A stretch of 64,000 nt of DNA, from NCBI GenBank assembly GCA_964023205.1, contig OZ026848.1, positions 33,343,912-33,407,911 of the forward strand. Direction: 5' to 3'. The notes below the pieces were generated by a model. That model worked only from the letters and a program-made list of their open reading frames with translations, had not been told where the DNA came from and made no database searches. The position numbers and the translations under genes are program-made. This stretch comes from Lutraria lutraria. Lineage: Eukaryota; Mollusca; Bivalvia; Venerida; Mactridae. Positions 34,012 to 49,000 of this stretch are shown here, in pieces (positions within the stretch are counted from its first letter, which is position 1; each line of letters begins with the position of its first letter).

Positions 34012-37000
34012 ATGGATTACAATCAAATACCTATGAACCCGTACGGTGGACAAGAAATACCCGTAGATCCAGCCCAGAATGCGGGTATGATAGATCCATC
34101 CATGATGAATCCATATGCTCCTCAGGTTTGTTCATTGAAAAGTTATTGAAAGTCAAACACAATTTATAATTAACACTCCTTCTCAAATAATGCCTGACTC
34201 TTTAGAAAAACAACATTGAATTTCCATAAATTTTAATTATTTTATTATTAGACTCATTGCATCTTGGTATAGTATATAGCATTCATATAATGTTATTATT
34301 ACTGTATTCCATTGAAGATAAAAGTATGTAAAAAAAGTTTTTAATAAATACACTTTGAATTACAAAAATGGCATGTTTGATATCAAGTTGGTGACAGTTA
34401 ATGTTTCAAAGAACAAAGAAAAGAACAGATTATGTATTGAATGTACTGTGCAGCACAGTCTCAGGAACATATAAAAGTATAAAACACCAGTTTTCTATTT
34501 CAGTTATTAGTAATAAGGATATTTCAAATGGCTTCATTGTTTTTAGCTCACCAGAGCACGAATGTGCTCAGGGTGAGCTTTTGTGATTGCCCTGCGTCCA
34601 TCGTTCGTCGTGAAGTGGCGTCCATATTTACTTAAAACAACATCTCCTCCTACACCGCTATGCCGATTGCAACCAAACTTTGCTGAAATGATCCTTTGGT
34701 GGTCCCCTTTCAAAGTTGTTCAAAAAATTAAATTTTATTAAAAACTCTGGTTGCTATGGCAACAAATAGAAAAAACTTAAAAAATCTTCTTGTCCGAAAC
34801 CACAGGGCCTAGAGCTGAGATATTTGGTATGTAGCATTGTCCAATGGAACTCTACAAAGTTTGTTGAAATTATTCCCCTGGGGTCAAAATTGGCTCCGCC
34901 CCGGGGGTAACTTGATTTTACTTAGACTTATATTGGAAATTAAAAAAATCTTCTTGTCAAAAACTACAATGCCTAGAGCTTTGATATTTGGTGTGTAGCA
35001 TAGTCTAGTGGATCTCTACCAAGTTTGTTCAAATTATTGCCCTAGGGTCAAAATTGGCCCCGCCCCAGGGGTCACTTGATTTATATAGACTTACATATGG
35101 AAATTAAAAAAATCTTCTTCTCCGAAACCGCAAGGCCTAGAGCTTAGATATTTTGTATGTGGCATTGTCTAGTGGACCTCTACCAAGTTTGTTCAAATTA
35201 TCGCCCTGGGGTCAAATTTGGCCCTGCCCTGGGGTTTATTCTATTTTATATAGGAAAATTTGAAAAATCTTCTTCTCCGAAACCACAAGGCCTAGAGCTA
35301 AGATATTTCACATATAGCATTGTCTAGTGGACCTCTACCAAGTTTGTTCAAATTATTGCCCTAGGGTCAAAATTGGCCCCGCCCCGGGGGTCACTTGATT
35401 TATATAGACTTATATAGGAAAATTTTAAAAATCTTCTCCTCCGAAACCACAAGGCCTAGAGCTAAGATATTTGGCAAATAGCATAGTCTAGTGGACCTCT
35501 ACCAAGTTTGTTCAAATTATTGCCCTAGGGTCAAAATTGGCCCCGCCCCGGGGGTCACTTGATTTATATAGACTTATATAGGAAAATTTAAAAAATCTTC
35601 TTCTCCGAAACCGCAAGGCCTAGAGCTTAAATATTTTTTATGTGGCATTGTCTAGTGGACCTCTACCAAGTTTGTTCAAATTATGGCCCCGAGGTCAAAA
35701 TTGGCCCTGCCCTGAGGTTTATTCTATTTTATATAGGAAAATTTGAAAAATCTTCTCCTAAACCACAAGGCCTAGAGCTAAGATATTTTGTATGTGGCAT
35801 TGTCTAGTGGACCTTTACCAAGTTCGTTCAAATTATTGCTTTAGGGTCAAAATTGGCCCCGCCCCGGGGGTCACTTGATTTATATAGGCTTATATAGGAA
35901 AATTTAAAAAATCTTCTCCGAAACCACAAGGCCTAGAGTTAAGATATTTTGTATGTAGTATTGTCTAGCAGACCTCTTCCAAATTTGTTCATATTATGGC
36001 CCTGGGGTAAAAATTGGCCCTGACCTTAGGGTCACTTGATTTTACTTGGAATCGTGTAGAAATATTTTAACAATGTTTGTCTCCAAATGACCTTTTTTCC
36101 TGGTGAGCATTTATAGGGCCATCATGACTCTCTTGTTTAACTTACCCTGAAGGTAGATAACACTATACAGGATGATAATGACAAGTTGTATTTTGTAGAT
36201 GTATGGTGGTGGGGAATCCAACCCTTTACCTAACCAGGAATATAAACAGTTACATAACTTTATGGTTGATGGAGGAGACAGGTTTGGTGTGTCCTGTCTG
36301 TGTTTTGATACACAAGAGTTGCTGTGGATGGGAAACCAAGGGGTAAGTGTTTTTATTCTTTCTATCAAATCAAATAAAAGGCATGTCTTGTAGTGCAGTT
36401 TGAAATACTTGATTATTTAAAGAATAGCATCCCAAAATAGCGTGCACCAGTTGTGGTGGGGATTGTTCAAGATTATGTGACAGTGTAAGCTTTTTATAAT
36501 GTTGGCGTTTGTAGGATATTTTATGGAAAATATCTTAAACTTTCCTAAAGAGACCAGAATGTTTAGGCTGTCTGATTTTTCCTATGGTTTGTCACAGACT
36601 TTCATCCAAGAGTAAGTATGATGTATAAAGTCGTCACAGATTGTCGACACTTGAAGTGTTTTGTGTATTGAAGTTTACAGATATTCTCTATACACTTACA
36701 GTATTACCTGGACAAGGCCATTCTTCAAAATATTTTGTTTGTGATAATGCTACTCACCAAAAAGTCCCCTGTCCAACTTGTTTTGCCTCTTTAAAAACAA
36801 AATTTCATGCAATTCCAATAAATTAGGCCATTTTTTAAGAAAATTGGCATTGGTTTAGGTAAAGAAAGAAAACATTAAAAAAAGACTCCTTAATAATTCA
36901 TGAAATATTTCACTATGACATGAAAAGAAGTTGGCTACATAAAAATGAAAACAGATGAAGGCCTTGCTTTCCATTATGGTGAATTATCTGCCCTTGAAAT

Positions 37001-40000
37001 GACCTAAAATAAGCAAAAAATCATTGATCAGTTTTAATTTTTCCCATATGTCTATGTGAAAAATGTGGCGAACTACCGAAAACCGTCTTTAAAGGATGGC
37101 CCATAATGTAAGTCAATTAAAATCATTTAATAAAATATAGACAATGCTGTTAATAAATATTTTCCTTTAAGCCTCAGCTGTCTTTTAATGAAAATTCAAA
37201 TATTTCAGGGTCATGTGACATCCTATTATGGTCCCAGTCTACAGAAGTACACATCTTTTCAAGTCCATCAGAATGAGGATGTCCGACAAATGACCCCATT
37301 AAAGGATCGTGGGATTTTATCATTAACACAGAGCAGTCTAAAATTGTCAATGAGACGTGGAGTATCTCAATTCTCGTTTCAGTGAGTTTCTAAATAATTA
37401 TGTCTTCTTTATTTTACTCATGTATATAGGATTTAAGCTTCTGCAGTGTTCTGCCAAGGTTTAAAAAAAGTGGAGACAAATGTCCCCTTCAATAAAAAAT
37501 ATTGGAGACATTTAGAAAATGTCTGAGACAAAAAAAATCCAAATAAACTGTAACTATTTGTATGAAGAAAATTACCCCATTTTATTTTGATGTACATTTT
37601 CAATAAGTCTTGCTTTACCAGGTATATATATGAATAGTTAATATACATACCTGGCTTACATAACATAACTAGGCACGTATATTAAAACATAAATGACCTA
37701 GTCAAAATAATTGTTCTCTACTGATGAATAACAAGGCACTTTTAGACTTGGCAATATATATCTTATACTGAGCAATATATGAAATAACAAAACATGAACA
37801 GATTGCAGGGCCTTTTTTCCAAAAACTGGGAAGGGGCCTTAGCCTTTCATTTTCCTTTCAAGCACAATATTCGGCCAAATTTTGAGAAGGTTAGACAACC
37901 AAATTAGAATAGCATTGTATTTTCGGGAATTTCTTGCCTTAAATTGGGAAAAAAAACCAGCCTTTTTGCAATTAGGAAGTCGCTGAATTTCGGTTACAGT
38001 AGGAAAAAAGGCCCTGGATTGCTCGTAGGTATCATAAATTCATCCATTTCTTCGCAAGGTAATAACAATCAATTTCATTGGTCGATGCAGAATTATGCAC
38101 CAATCAGATGTGCTGTAAGAAACAGCTTTCGCGCACTTTTGCACCGGTTCCTGTAGTATTTTCACTACTGTGAAGAGTGCAGTTCGTTTTCGGATTCGTA
38201 CCCAAGAAATTTTGTATGCGAAATGAATTGCACCCTAGTAATATTTGATGCGACATCATTCTATGATTTTTAGCGAGAATATCGTGGAATCGCGTCCTTT
38301 GCAGAACACTGCCATCTGACATGAGATTTTCATAATTAATTCAAAGACACGTTCCTTGTGGTTTACTTTGAATAAGAAATATATTCACCACATATTACTT
38401 ATTCAAATTCATTTGAGATTTAACTATTTTATTTGCTCACTTCAAACTTGGGATATAAGTAATTGACGCATCAAAATGGAGTCAATCTCATTTTGACCTT
38501 GACCTTCAGAAGTTTGTGATCATGTGACTCAAAGTTCCATTTTTATCAGTATTTTCTTACCTACTTGTTCAAAATTATAATAATGTCAGCATTATGAAAA
38601 CTAAATTGGCTATGAATGTAATATTTCCACCTAACTTTGGAACAAAACTCACTGATTTAATATCTATTCAGGAGTGCTGATATGCATGACATGCAGTGTA
38701 TGTTGGTAACTAGTCCTACATCTCTTCTGATTGGTGGACATCATACAAAGGTCATTGACCTTGACCTTACGACCCAGTCAGAGAGGCAAAAGGTAAGTCA
38801 TTCATCACTAGACATTACTGACCTAAATTTTAAACTATTGGCAAGAGATAGTAGATGAATCATTGATTGATGGATGTTATACTATGGTTGTTGACCTTGA
38901 CCTTATAAATTAATCATTTTGATGGGTTGACCTCATACAAAGGTCATTGATTTATGGTGTTAAACATGAACAAAGAATATTTCTGTGATGAACCATATTT
39001 AATTCTTATAATTATGTTATCAATATATTGATCATGGTATTGCTGTTGTTGAATTAAAACATTGTTTCATTGGTTGAATTATTTACAGTTTGAAGTTCCT
39101 GAACCTGGTTGTGCTATATTGAGACATACAAATAAATACATCTGTGCAGGGGATACAAGTGGCAAGGTATAGTGTGAAAAACATGACTTAAATGTTAAAT
39201 CAGCTGTCTTGTGATGAATAAAACATCTGGGGACAAAATATGTACGGTTAAACCTGTGAACAAAGGCAACCCTTAGGAAAATCATAATGTGACCTTTATT
39301 GATGGGTGACCTTTCTTTGGAGGTCAGTTTGTTCTATATAATCAATGCAAGTTTTACACAGAATGACCTTTATTCTCAGGGTGGACGTCATTCAGAGTTG
39401 ACCACTAACACAATTTTTACTGTTTTACCTTACCATGCATAAATAATTTTTGTATTTGTACATAAACTCCTTTTAATTTTAAAAGAATGAAAGCAATTTT
39501 CCTATTTACTTAGTGTCCAGACTTGGTCAGTTAAGGTGTTTGGATGTAGGACTTACCTTTAGGTATCTATTTGTGTTAAATATGGTAACTTTATATAAAC
39601 ATGATACAGGTGACGTTATATGATCCAAGCTCCATGAAGGCTGAACACGTTTTTGATGCACATTCTGGAACTTTGTCAGACTTTGATATCCATGGCAACC
39701 TGCTTGTTACCTGTGGCTTCTCCAGCAGGTAACTCTCTTATTTTGATCTGATCATCTACTACTGGTAGAGAATCCAAGAAAATTGATTATCAGTTGGTTT
39801 TTAACTTAGATACAGTTGAGAAATAAATATATAAAAGAGAATGGAGTGCCAGACTCCTCATGATCTGATGTCAATTAAAGCAATGGCAATCTTGAAGTTC
39901 TTGATAATAATGGTAGAAAAATAGACTGTCATCTGTGGGTACAAGTACTTATTTTCTTCGTTTATGTTGAGTTTTAAACCCCTTTTCAACAGTCAAAGTC

Positions 40001-43000
40001 ATATGAGGCAGACAGTTCACCTAATCATCATTCCTGGGAAGAACCAGTACTTGACTCCCATAATCCGTAAGCAACTGTCTACTTTCTCACATAAAGAGAC
40101 ATGGTCGGTAGCTGGGCTCGATCCCACGACCCTCCATCAGTGAGAGGTTACAGTGATTTGAAGTCAGCAACATTAACTACTCGACCACAGAGGCTGGTCA
40201 GGTACATACTTATTTAGTGCAATACTGTGAAAACTTGCTCAAATATTATTTGTGAAAAAGGTGTTCTTTAAAATACTGAATATTAATGTCACCTATACGA
40301 TGATATAAATACAGTCGGAATACTGAAAACGTCTCATTTTCAAGTTGAGTTATAGAGGACGTGTAGAAATCTAGTCCAATATTTAGTAGTGTCTATAATG
40401 ATGTGGTCCAAATATTGAGGTGATCTGTAAGTGAAGTTTTTACTGCATAGTTCCTTACATAGATTGTAATACTTGGTTCTGTTTTTATAGGGCAGGGAAT
40501 TTGACACCAGACAGATATTTAAAGATGTATGATATACGGATGATGAGGTCAATGTCGCCATTACAACTGATACTTGACCCTACGTTCCTTAGATTTGTAC
40601 CAACATATTCTAGTAGATTAGCTGTCGTCTCACAAGTAAGTAACATACATTATTTTAAAAGGTAAAGGTTTTGTTCATTATAGTGTCAATCCTTGAAAGG
40701 GACAGCTGAATTAGCCTATGTGACACCTATTTTCTGTGTGCACAATACCTCCCAAATCCCTTCTCTTTTTGCTGTGTGCCTGGTTTAGACGGACCTACAG
40801 TAATTATAAATTGACTGACTGGCTCTCAGATCACATCAGTTCTAACCTAGTCTCCATTAAGGTTCAAACTTTGTATCTCCTGCTTGGAAGGTGGATCCTT
40901 AACTACTCGGCTATGGTTACTATATGTACTTAATTGTCTATACAAAAAAAAAATGTTTTGTAATTGTCAAATTTAACAGTGAATCTGCAATCAACTTCAA
41001 AACATGTGGTATCATCAGACTGTTGTGTCAGGAGTTATGGCCCTTGAATTAATTAAATTTGCCACGAGAGAGGAAGATAAGATACAGGAGAACTGGGCAT
41101 TTGTTTATTTACACTTATTTAGTATGGTTTATCCTTGTTCTTTATTGTGCCCAGCATAAAGCACTGATACACACCTTACCCATTTCTTGTTATTTTCTTA
41201 GATTGGCAGTTGGGATATGGACACTGAAAAAGTGTCCTTGATAAATTTGGAACATTGAACCGAGATTTGATTCCACTACCTTTCGTTTTTAGTCCAGTAC
41301 ATTACCACTAGACCACCAATTATCCTTGTTCGGCTTGATTAATGTTACTGAGTGTTTAAGTTATGTTGTTATATATTACAGGTAGGACAGTTTCAAGTGA
41401 TTGAAGCTACAGGGACAGCCTCTCTAGTTATGTATCAAGTACAATGTCATAATTCTATCATTATGAGCTTTGATGTAGCAGCAACTTGTCAAGCTTTAGC
41501 ATTTGGTGATAGTGGAGGTACGTATATGTTATGTTTCCGGCGGAGTATAAGTCAGGTATGGGGTTTATGTGCCGGAGAACACTTACGTACCATAGAGGGC
41601 ATGATGTCTGCTTTCTCATGTATTTAGTGATGTTACTTATTACTGTATGGTATAATTTGCTATCACAACATTCCGTGCAAGATTATGTTTGAATTAATTG
41701 TGCTGCTGTGTTAAATCAATGAAGCCTATTTTTCTTTAAAATAGTAGTGTTTAATAAAACACAAGCTGACAAAATGGCCCCACATGACTCGTGGCACTAC
41801 GCAAAATTAACAAGGACAGGAAGGTGCATTGTTTAAGAGACATAGTGTGTAGTGCCAGAAAGGCATTATATAAATATTGTTTTAGAACAAATGAAATATA
41901 TTTCTTATATCTTACTATCATTTTATCTATTGTACTGTATTACTAAATTCAAAAAGCTAATGGGCCTTTATATTTCTAACCATATCTTTGTCTTGTTATA
42001 ATTTAAGATTTGCTCAGGTAACATGACTAGTGTTGAATAATTGTTTAAAGCGCAACAGTTGAATCAGTTTTTGTTCATTTAGTGAATTTTATATTTTTGG
42101 ATCTCAAAAACAATTTATTGAAATTTGTTAAAAATTTGATATAAATTATAAGTCGAGGGTCTAGCCCCTTTTAGCATGGAACATTATAAAGAAATAGGGT
42201 TCTGAGAATTTCTATGTTTTGGACCATATTGGACCAATGATTTAAGATTCACTGTATGTGTTGTATGTTACAGGTTATATGCACATGTTTGCTACTGATG
42301 AAAATGTTACATTTAACAGTTTCCATGAAGATACAGATCTAGCTGATCCTGTAAGTATGATGATTGCTGTCATATAATCCTTCTTTCATACATTAATGAT
42401 TTTGTTAATATCTATTGGGCCATCCTTAAGAAAATATTTTGTTTGAAAACTGCCCTACCCAATTTTTTTGGTCTCTTTGGGAAATAAAATAAAATGGGAA
42501 TTTTTCAAATAAAAACAGCATTTTGAAATGTATTTTGGATTCGGTATAAAAATAAATTGTAAAATAATTATTTCCTACCTACCTGCCTGCCTGCCTGCCT
42601 GTCCACCCACCCACTGAGAATTCTCTGGATAGGGTTACCCCAAACAACCATTTTTTAAAGGATGGCATTGGTACAAAAAATGTTTGTATGCCAAAACTGA
42701 CCAAAAATCAAGTTTGTAATATGTATTCATTTATGACAAAATCACTTTAAAATTTAGTAATTGTTAATGGTATTTTGGGGGGCTGATTTTATAGCAGATA
42801 TTTGGTCATATTCCCAATTGAAAATACTATCACAGACAAAAATTCCCAATTGAAACTTAAAAAAGGTTGAAAATTAAAGAATAGTAAATAAAATCTTTGA
42901 AAACTAGAGATCTTACACTGTAATAGACTTGTCATGATTGAAAGTTTCCATCATAGACACATTTAATGAAACACCAAATTAATGAAATTCCAAATTCCTT

Positions 43001-46000
43001 GGATATGGGCCATGTTCCCAAAATACTATGAAAAAAACCTGGTGCTGGTTGGTTGCTGCATGTTATGACCTTCCACAGGGAAAAATCGAATTGTATATTT
43101 GTGATTCTGTCTTGCAAGTTTATTTTGTATTTCAGGTTGAACCTAGTCAGAATATTCACATACATGATTTCACGACACCCTATGCCATGGTACCAATGAG
43201 TTATCCTGGAACAGGTAAACTTCTCTCTGATTGGCCGGAATATCTCTGTGATAAAATGTACAGGTAAGTTACAGTTGCATATAATTTGTTAAAATTTATT
43301 TACATTGATTGTGTGACATTTTATATCAATGTTTAGTGTTTTAAATTGATTTCAGTCACTTTCCCCTCTCTAAACAAATGTTTGATTTGAACATTCTCCT
43401 CAATGATTTAGTTACAAATACACTGCCTACCACAAGGGTACACCAACTTTCTCTGAAATAGGAAGCAAGAACATGTAGACATGGCAGATCTGTGTACATG
43501 TAGACATGGCAGATCTGTGTACATGTAGACATGGCATATCTGTGTACATGTAGACATGGCAGATCTGTGTACATGTAGACATGGCAGATCTGTGTACATG
43601 TAGACATGGCAGATCTGTGTACATGTAGACATGGCAGATCTGTGTACATGTAGACATGGCAGATCTGTGTACATGTAGACATGGCAGATCTGTGTACATG
43701 TAGACATGGCAGATCTGTGTACATGTAGACATGGCAGATCTGTGTACATGTAGACATGGCAGATCTGTGTACATGTAGACATGGCAGATCTGTGTACATG
43801 TAGACATGGCAGATCTGTGTACATGTAGTGATTCATATCTGCAAACTTTTGGTCAGTCTGACAGTGACAGGTATTCCCAACCTAAACATTGCAAAAAATA
43901 AGTCCTGTTCAATGTTATTATGATTAGGCTGAAAATAAAAGTAAGTTTGTTTTCAGTGCTCTGACCTACTCATGAAAATCCTAGCAAATATTTAAAAAAA
44001 ATTTTTTTTATATTCAATTAGTATAAAAACCTACCTACCTACCCAGTGCTAAAATTTCTGGGTCAGAGCACTCCAGACAAACTTATATTTTTCAGCCTTA
44101 CTATGTTTTGTAAAGGTTATTGTTATTGAGTATTAGAGCTTAGTTTTCCTTCTTATAGTAATAATGTATTTCTACTTTTATTTATGAACACTTTCTTTTC
44201 AGAAAACCAAAGGCGATCGATTCAGAGATTTTACGTACAATGAAAGTTTATCATAATGTTGGATATGCCCCTAATCCTGGAAAAGAAAAGAGAAACCAGA
44301 TCCCTTATCTGAAGAACAATGAAGGGACAAGTAAAGGGAAATCAAACATTCCTGAGTCCCCTCTTGGAAGAGGTAATCACTTTTATCTTCTTAATTTGAA
44401 TCTTCTCATTGAAGAGCTTTTGAATCTAAAGCTTGTTGATGAGTTCTTGTTTTGAATCTTCAAATTGAAGAGCACATGTTTTAAAAAACTTAATCATATT
44501 CAGACATAAAATCCTAATGTATCTCAAGTATGTTCAGCTGTTTGTGAAATTTTATGTGATAGACCATAATGACAGAAAATTAGCTCTAGATTTTAGACCA
44601 CCTGTCAATAAAGGCCACATTTTGTCTTTTGCCCAGGTTGGCCTTTGTTTACAGGTTGGACTATATATCTTACTTATTCTTTTCAGGTGATGACCCCTTT
44701 ATGGCCATTCCTAAGAGGTTTAGAAAAGTGGACTTGAAATACTCTAAACTTGGATTAGAAGATTTTGATTTCAGACATTATAACAAGACACATTTTGCTG
44801 GCCTTGAGATTCATATACCTAATGTTTACTGTAATAGTATGTTACAGGTAAGAGTTTTTTCTCATGAATTGTAAAGGCAACTAACACTCTTGTGTTTTAT
44901 TTTCAATAAAAGTTCACATTATCCTGAAGAATCTTTCTCTTGTTTTTGTCTTAGTTGCGATATATTTTGCTATGAATTGAAAAATAACCCTGACTTTAAC
45001 TAGCTTCAAGGCAATAGAAATTTTCTTGAGAAACAATCTGACTAGTGTTTGTTTGTCAGGTTACTGTAAAACACTGATGGTAAGGCCACCTTAAGTTTAG
45101 ACTTAATATTGAGGTTCTCTTATTTACATGAGATACATTCAAACCTGTGAACAAAGGCCACCCATTGGAAAGACGTAATGTGACCTTTATTTACAGGTGA
45201 CCTTCATTCAGAGGTAATTTTGTTCTAAAAAAGCAATTATGTTTTTAAAAATGAATGACCTTTATTCACAGGGTGGTCTTTAATCGGAGGTAGCCACTAG
45301 AACAGGTTTTACTGTATAGGATATTTAACACAGGTCTACTATGTGGTTGTTTTAATAATGTTTCACTGTATGTACTGTTATCTTATTTCTTACAGATGTT
45401 TTATTTCATCGAACCATTACGAGTAAAGTTGTTAAATCATCTCTGTGATCGAGAATTCTGTTTGTCATGTGAGCTCGCGTTCCTCTTCAATATGCTGGAT
45501 AAACAAAAGGGACAAACCTGTCAGGTAAATTAAAGGGACTAAACTCATGACTTTTTTAAAACCTTGAAACTCGTTCTGATCTATGGTATTGTAATATTGA
45601 AGATTGTTACAGTTTTCATTTAGTACAACACTTTCTTTCTTAAGTCTTCATATATTTGTAGAAAGATGTATATAACATTTATCCCACTGTTTACGTAGTC
45701 ATATTTCTACATTCAATGATTTGCGTGGAATTTTATTTGAAATCCTTTATGATATTACTTGTTACATTTGGTTAATTTTCAAAGTAGTCTGTGTATTTTA
45801 GATATGTACCATAATGAGGTGACTTGCTTAATTTAAATATGATTTTTATGTCACAGTCATGAAGCAGTAGTTAAGTAGCAGTAGTGAGGTCAGAGGTCGG
45901 ATTCTTTGACCTGATATGTATTAACAGATTTGTCATCCTATGTATCCAGTTGAATCAGCATCTGCAGCAATTTCATTTATATCAGGAATATATGTTGGTA

Positions 46001-49000
46001 GACCATAATTTATATATGATTGGTTTACAATATTTGATGTGTTATTTTTTAGGCTAGTAACTTTTTACGAGCATTCAGAACATTGCCGGAAGCTGCTGCG
46101 CTTGGTCTTGTACTGGCTGAGAATGAAGAAGTGTCAGGGAGGGTCAATCTGGGTCGTCTTATACAAAGTTGGCAAAGATTTATTCATCAGCAAATTCATT
46201 CTGTAAGTTTCAAGTGATGTATTTATACTTTGTTCTCTGTTGATGCATTATTTGTTTCAGTTAACTAGATAGAAAAATTAAAATACTAGTATTGTCTGCT
46301 TCCTACTGTCTAACTTTAGATTTGTTATTGATTGAGGTTATTAACCCTTTCACTGTGAGACACATATTGCTACGTCTTACACTGAATTGCTGGGGAATTT
46401 GTGCAGATTGGTATACTAGTTTTATTGGCAGCAAAAGGGTTAATTGGTATGCTATATAAAACTTCCTATCCTGGCAAAATTATGAATTTAGAATGACATA
46501 AAATATTTTAAGTAATTTCTACTTTATATAAAGCATGGTTAAAACCATCCTAGTTCTACTTTTGTGGATATGCATGTAAGTATTCACCCAGACTTTTTTA
46601 AAAATGTAACTGCTAATTTTGTAATATGTTGATATAAATATATACAGGAAACATCACTTAAACCTATGGTTGAAGAGAAACAAGACATTCCTGAAGGTGA
46701 GAAAGAAGAAACACCAGTGGAAGGTGCTACAGCAACAGTTGATGAACCAACACAACCTACTGAAGAAGCTGAAAAACCAGCTGAACCAGAAAAAGTTGTT
46801 GAAAAGGAAAAAGACAAAGAGGTGAAAAAGGAGGAAACAAAATCATCAAAATCAAAAAAGAAGAAAAAGAAAGGAAAGAAGGAGAAAAAGGAAGAGAAAG
46901 AGTCGAAGAAATCACCCGTTGCTGCTGCTGCTGTAGAACCTGCTCCACCTACAACTGATACTCCACCTGTTGTTAAACCAGAGACTGAAGAACCTGAAAC
47001 TCCAACTGAATCTCCGAGAGAAGAGAAGGACACTGCAAAGTAATTAGATGATTCTTACAATAATCTCCTTTGTACATAAGTCCAGTGTACTTGATTTGCC
47101 TTTTTCTGTTTTATTTGAGATCCTCAATATCTATTTTTAGCTCACCAGAGCACAAAGTGCTCATGGTGAGGTATTGTGATTGCGTGATGTCCGTTGTCCG
47201 TGTGTGTGCGTGCGTCAATGATTGCTAAAAGCAACATCTCCTTATTAATCAGTTGGCCAATTTCAACAAAACTTTACATGGATGTTCTTTGTATGAAGCT
47301 CTACCAAAGTTGTTAAAAAAAATTAATTTCATTAAAAACTTTGGTTGCCATGACAACCAATAGGAAAAACTTTCAAAATCTTGTCCAAAACCACAGGGCC
47401 TGGGGTCAAAATTGGCCTTGATTTTGCATAGACTTATATAGGGAAATTTTAAAAATCTTCTTGTCAGAAACTTCAATGCCTATAGCTTAGATATTTAGTG
47501 TGTAGCATTGTCTAGTGAACCTCTAACAAATTTTTTCAAATTATTGTCCCAGGGTCAAAATTGGTCCCGCCACAGGGGTCACTTGATTTTATATAGACTT
47601 ATATATGGAAATTTAAAAAATCTTCTTGTCCAAAACCACAGGGCCTAGAATTAAGATATTTTTTATTTAGCATTATCTAGTGGACCTCTAACAAGCTTAT
47701 TCAAATTATTGCCCTGGGGACAAAATTAGGCCCTGCCCTGGGGTTTACTCTAATTCTTTATAGGAAATTTTTTTGTCCGAAACCACAAGGCCTAGCTAGA
47801 GCTAAGATATTTTGTATGTAGCATTGTCTAGTAGACCTCTAAAAGTCTGTTAAAAATATGGCCCCAGGGTGAAAATTAGCCCCGCCTGGGGTTCACGTGA
47901 TTTATACAGGCTTATATAAAACAAAAAAATCTTCTTCTCCAAAACCTCAAGGCCCGTAACAGGCCATTCTTCCCCCTGGCCATTTTTCCCCGGGGAAAAA
48001 TTGGCCTAGGCCTTTTTTTCCCATGGGGAAAAAAGTGGCTTAGGCCATTTCTTCCCCCTCTAGGCCACTTTTCCCCCCTGATTTTTTTCATTTTGTATAC
48101 CTATATCTTTCACTTTACGTCCATTCGTTCATATTTCTGAATTTATACTTAATCTTAAAGCCTAGGGGGGGGGAAGAAATGGCCTAGAATCATAATGCAG
48201 TACTATTATTATAATGGGGGGAAAAAGTGGCCTAGGGGGGGAAGAAATGGCCTAGAATCATAATGCAATACTATTATTATAATGGGGAAAAAGTGGCCTA
48301 GGGGGGGAAGAAATGGCCTAGAATCATAATGCAGTACTATTATTATAATGGGGGGAAAAAGTGGCCTAGGGGGGGGGGAAGAAATGGCCTAGAATCATAA
48401 TGCAATACTATTATTATAATGGGGAAAAAGTGGCCTAGGGGGGAAGAAATGGCCTAGAATCATAATGCAATACTGTTATTATCAGGGGGGAAAAAGTGGC
48501 CTAGGGGGGAAGAAATGAACTAGGCCAATCTTTCCCCCGGGGATAAAAGGGCCTAGGCCAATCTTTCCCGGGGGAAAAAAGGCCTAGGCCAATTTTTCCC
48601 TGGGGAAAAACAGGCCGGGGGAAAAAATAGACTGCTACACCGGGTCACTTAATTTTACAAAGGCTCATGAAAATTTCCTTTAAGAGTCTTTTTATCTAGT
48701 GAGCGATATAATTCCATCATGGCCCTCTTGTTTAAATTGTTCTTTTTAGTCTGTCAATTATTGAAGAAGACAAAATTAATGCTCTCTGGGAATGTATATT
48801 TATTTAACTGTTGTTGAATGGCCCATTCTACAGCTACGGTCATTTCAGGGCAGCCCAAGAGAGAGGGACCAGCCACTGTGGTCAGGTGGTTAAAGCTGCT
48901 GACTTCAAAACGTTGTTACCTCTCACTGATAGAGGGTTGTGGGTTCTAGCCCAGCTACTGACCATATCTCTTTATGTGAGAAAGTAGACAGTTGCTTACG

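Noticed and set aside
43356..43836. Three overlapping minus-strand open frames of 126-147 codons with Cys/His repeats
   Set aside because: They are the three frames of the 25-bp minisatellite in PAN2 intron 10; no start context, domain or splice structure supports coding.
46584..47033. Minus-strand Ser/Phe-rich open frame
   Set aside because: It is the antisense of the Lys/Glu-rich PAN2 exon 15.
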